Origin: Pelomonas sp. SE-A7
GTDB lineage: Bacteria; Pseudomonadota; Gammaproteobacteria; Burkholderiales; Burkholderiaceae_C
Length of the DNA stretch: 64,000 nt
Direction of reading: 5' to 3'
NCBI RefSeq assembly: GCF_030345705.1
Contig: NZ_JAUASW010000003.1
Location: 62,001-126,000, forward strand
Translations under genes and position numbers: made by a program
In this document: piece after piece, positions 62,432 through 64,000 of the stretch
Position numbering within the stretch: position 1 is the stretch's first letter
Layout: each line of letters opens with the position of its first letter
Notes under the pieces: generated by a model
Databases searched by the model: none
The model's input: the letters and a program-made list of their open reading frames with translations, nothing else
Told to the model about the DNA's origin: nothing

Positions 62432-64000
62432 ATGAACGCCCCGCTGCCCGAACACATCCTGCGTGCCCTCGAGAAGGTCACGCTGGACGACAAGTACGCC
62501 CTGGACTCGGGCCGCGCCTTCATGAGCGGCGTCCAGGCCCTGGTGCGACTGCCCATGCTGCAGCGCACCCGCGATGCGATGGCCGGACTCAACACCGCCG
62601 GCTTCATCTCGGGCTACCGCGGCTCGCCGCTGGGCGGCTACGACCAGATGCTGATGGCGGCCAAGAAGCATCTGGCCAAGAACAACATCGTGTTCCAGCC
62701 CGGCGTCAACGAGGAACTGGGCGCCACGGCCGTCTGGGGCACGCAGCAGCTGGCCCTGTTCCCGGAGAAGGCCAAGGTCGACGGCGTGTTCGGCATCTGG
62801 TACGGCAAGGGCCCGGGCGTGGACCGCTGCATCGACGTGTTCAAGCACGCCAATATGGCCGGCACCTCGCGCCATGGCGGCGTGATCGCCGTGGCCGGCG
62901 ATGACCACATCGCCAAGAGCTCCACCGCCGCCCACCAGAGCGACCACGTGTTCAAGGCCGTGGGTTTCCCGGTGTTCTTCCCGTCCAGCGTGCAGGACAT
63001 CCTGGACATGGGCTTGCATGCCTTCGCCATGAGCCGCTTCTCCGGCCTGTGGTCGGGCCTGAAGACCATTCAGGAAATCGTCGAATCCTCGGCCTCGGTC
63101 AGCGTCGATCCGGACCGGGTCAACATCATCCTGCCCGAGGACTTCGAGATGCCGCCGGGCGGCCTGCACATCCGCTGGCCGGATCCGCCGCTGGACCAGG
63201 AAGCGCGGATGATGGATTACAAGTGGTACGCCGCCCTGGCCTATGTGCGCGCCAACAAGCTGAACTACAACGTCGTGTCCACGCCGCAGGACCGCTTCGG
63301 CATCATCGCCAGCGGCAAGGCCTGGAACGACACCCGCCAGGCCCTGCATGACCTGGGACTGGACGACGACACGCTGCGCCGCCTCGGCATCCGCCTGCAC
63401 AAGGTCAATGTGGTGTGGCCGCTGGAAGCCACCATCACCCGCGACTTCGCGCAGGGCCTGCAGGAGATCCTGGTGGTCGAGGAGAAGCGCCAGATGATCG
63501 AGTACCAGCTCAAGGAGGAGCTGTACAACTGGCGTCCGGACGTGCGTCCCAATGTGATGGGCAAGTTCGACGAGATCGCCGGCGACAACACCGGCGGCGA
63601 ATGGAACGTGCCCAACCCGGCCAAGAACTGGCTGCTGCGCCCCGAGGCCGACCTGACGCCGGCCATCATCGCCCGCGCCATTGCCAAGCGCCTGAAGAAG
63701 CTGGGCGTGGACGCCGACGTGCAGGCTAGGTTGGATGCCCGCGTGGCCATCATCGACGCCAAGGAAAACGCGCTCAAGGCCGAGGAAAAGACCGCCGGCG
63801 GCGCCGACCGCACGCCCTGGTTCTGCTCGGGCTGCCCGCACAACACCTCGACCCGCGTGCCCGAAGGCTCGCGCGCCGTCGGCGGCATCGGCTGCCACTA
63901 CATGGTCACCTGGATGCCGGGCCGCAGCACGGCCACCTTCACCCAGATGGGCGGCGAGGGCGTGCCCTGGGTCGGCCAGGCGCCGTTCACCGACGAGAAG
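62432..64000 (+). CDS. Indolepyruvate ferredoxin oxidoreductase (N-terminal part; runs off the window)
   Basis: At least 523 codons are visible. The pattern FISGYRGSPLGGYDQMLMAAKKHL, FQPGVNEELGATAVWGTQQL, GIWYGKGPGVDRCIDVFKHANMAGT and GDDHIAKSSTAAHQSDH is the pyrophosphate-binding/pyrimidine end of the IOR family, fused as in the single-chain Proteobacteria forms. The final visible part has FCSGCPHNTSTRVPEGSRA. The enzyme oxidatively decarboxylates aryl pyruvates from aromatic amino acids, using thiamine diphosphate and iron-sulfur clusters. GGAGCCCG lies before the ATG. The start is likely complete; the end is outside the window. Confidence 0.88.
   Translation, partial: MNAPLPEHILRALEKVTLDDKYALDSGRAFMSGVQALVRLPMLQRTRDAMAGLNTAGFISGYRGSPLGGYDQMLMAAKKHLAKNNIVFQPGVNEELGATAVWGTQQLALFPEKAKVDGVFGIWYGKGPGVDRCIDVFKHANMAGTSRHGGVIAVAGDDHIAKSSTAAHQSDHVFKAVGFPVFFPSSVQDILDMGLHAFAMSRFSGLWSGLKTIQEIVESSASVSVDPDRVNIILPEDFEMPPGGLHIRWPDPPLDQEARMMDYKWYAALAYVRANKLNYNVVSTPQDRFGIIASGKAWNDTRQALHDLGLDDDTLRRLGIRLHKVNVVWPLEATITRDFAQGLQEILVVEEKRQMIEYQLKEELYNWRPDVRPNVMGKFDEIAGDNTGGEWNVPNPAKNWLLRPEADLTPAIIARAIAKRLKKLGVDADVQARLDARVAIIDAKENALKAEEKTAGGADRTPWFCSGCPHNTSTRVPEGSRAVGGIGCHYMVTWMPGRSTATFTQMGGEGVPWVGQAPFTDEK

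Overview
The window is about 64 kb of gene-dense, high-GC DNA with strongly GC-biased codons. It carries many Burkholderiales-type genes: NnrU, an ALDH7-type aminoadipate semialdehyde dehydrogenase next to a DUF1338 enzyme, DUF2789, a DUF1800/DUF1501 pair and LytTR two-component genes. A member of the Roseateles/Pelomonas/Mitsuaria/Rubrivivax group is the best guess, from gene content only. No rRNA, integrase, transposase, phage gene or CRISPR array was seen, and base use is even, so this looks like chromosome rather than an island. No gap between genes exceeds 300 bases.

Layout. 1-3.2 kb: the truncated start of a membrane sensor, a small monooxygenase-fold protein, a lipoprotein and two tandem orphan solute-binding-like proteins. 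3.2-14.6 kb: a nine-gene exporter locus (adaptor, ATPase, TolC, two duplicated pairs of MacB/FtsX-like permeases, sigma-54 response regulator, histidine kinase). It is preceded by a near-perfect sigma-54 promoter and a palindromic candidate activator site, so it looks self-regulating. 14.6 kb: tRNA-Leu(CAG) with its terminator. 14.8-20.5 kb: a lysine-degradation operon (lysine/saccharopine dehydrogenase, aminoadipate semialdehyde dehydrogenase, 2-oxoadipate dioxygenase, D-2-hydroxyglutarate dehydrogenase) with a divergent Lrp-type regulator and a clear inverted-repeat operator. 20.6-22.1 kb: a secreted serine protease followed by a decayed partial copy of itself.

22.3-33.6 kb is mixed: NnrU, a solute-binding protein, a ketopantoate reductase homologue, a LytS/LytTR pair, a flotillin-like protein, an acyltransferase overlapping glyoxalase I, a SHOCT-PspC protein and a B12-type radical SAM protein whose start codon lies in the loop of a perfect hairpin. 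33.8-38.6 kb: a DUF1800/DUF1501/unknown secreted-protein operon. 38.6-45.3 kb: small metabolic and membrane genes (AraC-GyrI regulator, methylglyoxal synthase, D-threonine aldolase/D-serine dehydratase-like enzyme, two acetyltransferases, a membrane hydroxylase). 45.3-50.5 kb: a complete Dpp/Opp-type peptide ABC importer. 50.6-52.8 kb: an NHL-repeat/M23-like fusion protein. 52.8-58.4 kb: an unusual tight series of patatin lipase, radical SAM protein and GGDEF-EAL protein, then a PspC protein. 58.6-61.7 kb: a chitinase with three phased upstream repeats, a secreted protein and a diguanylate cyclase. 61.7-64 kb: an Lrp regulator divergent from a truncated indolepyruvate ferredoxin oxidoreductase gene.

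The clearest functional units are the sigma-54 exporter locus, the lysine pathway with its regulator, the peptide importer, and the patatin/radical SAM/c-di-GMP series. The last is the best candidate for an undescribed system, although its function cannot be read from sequence alone.
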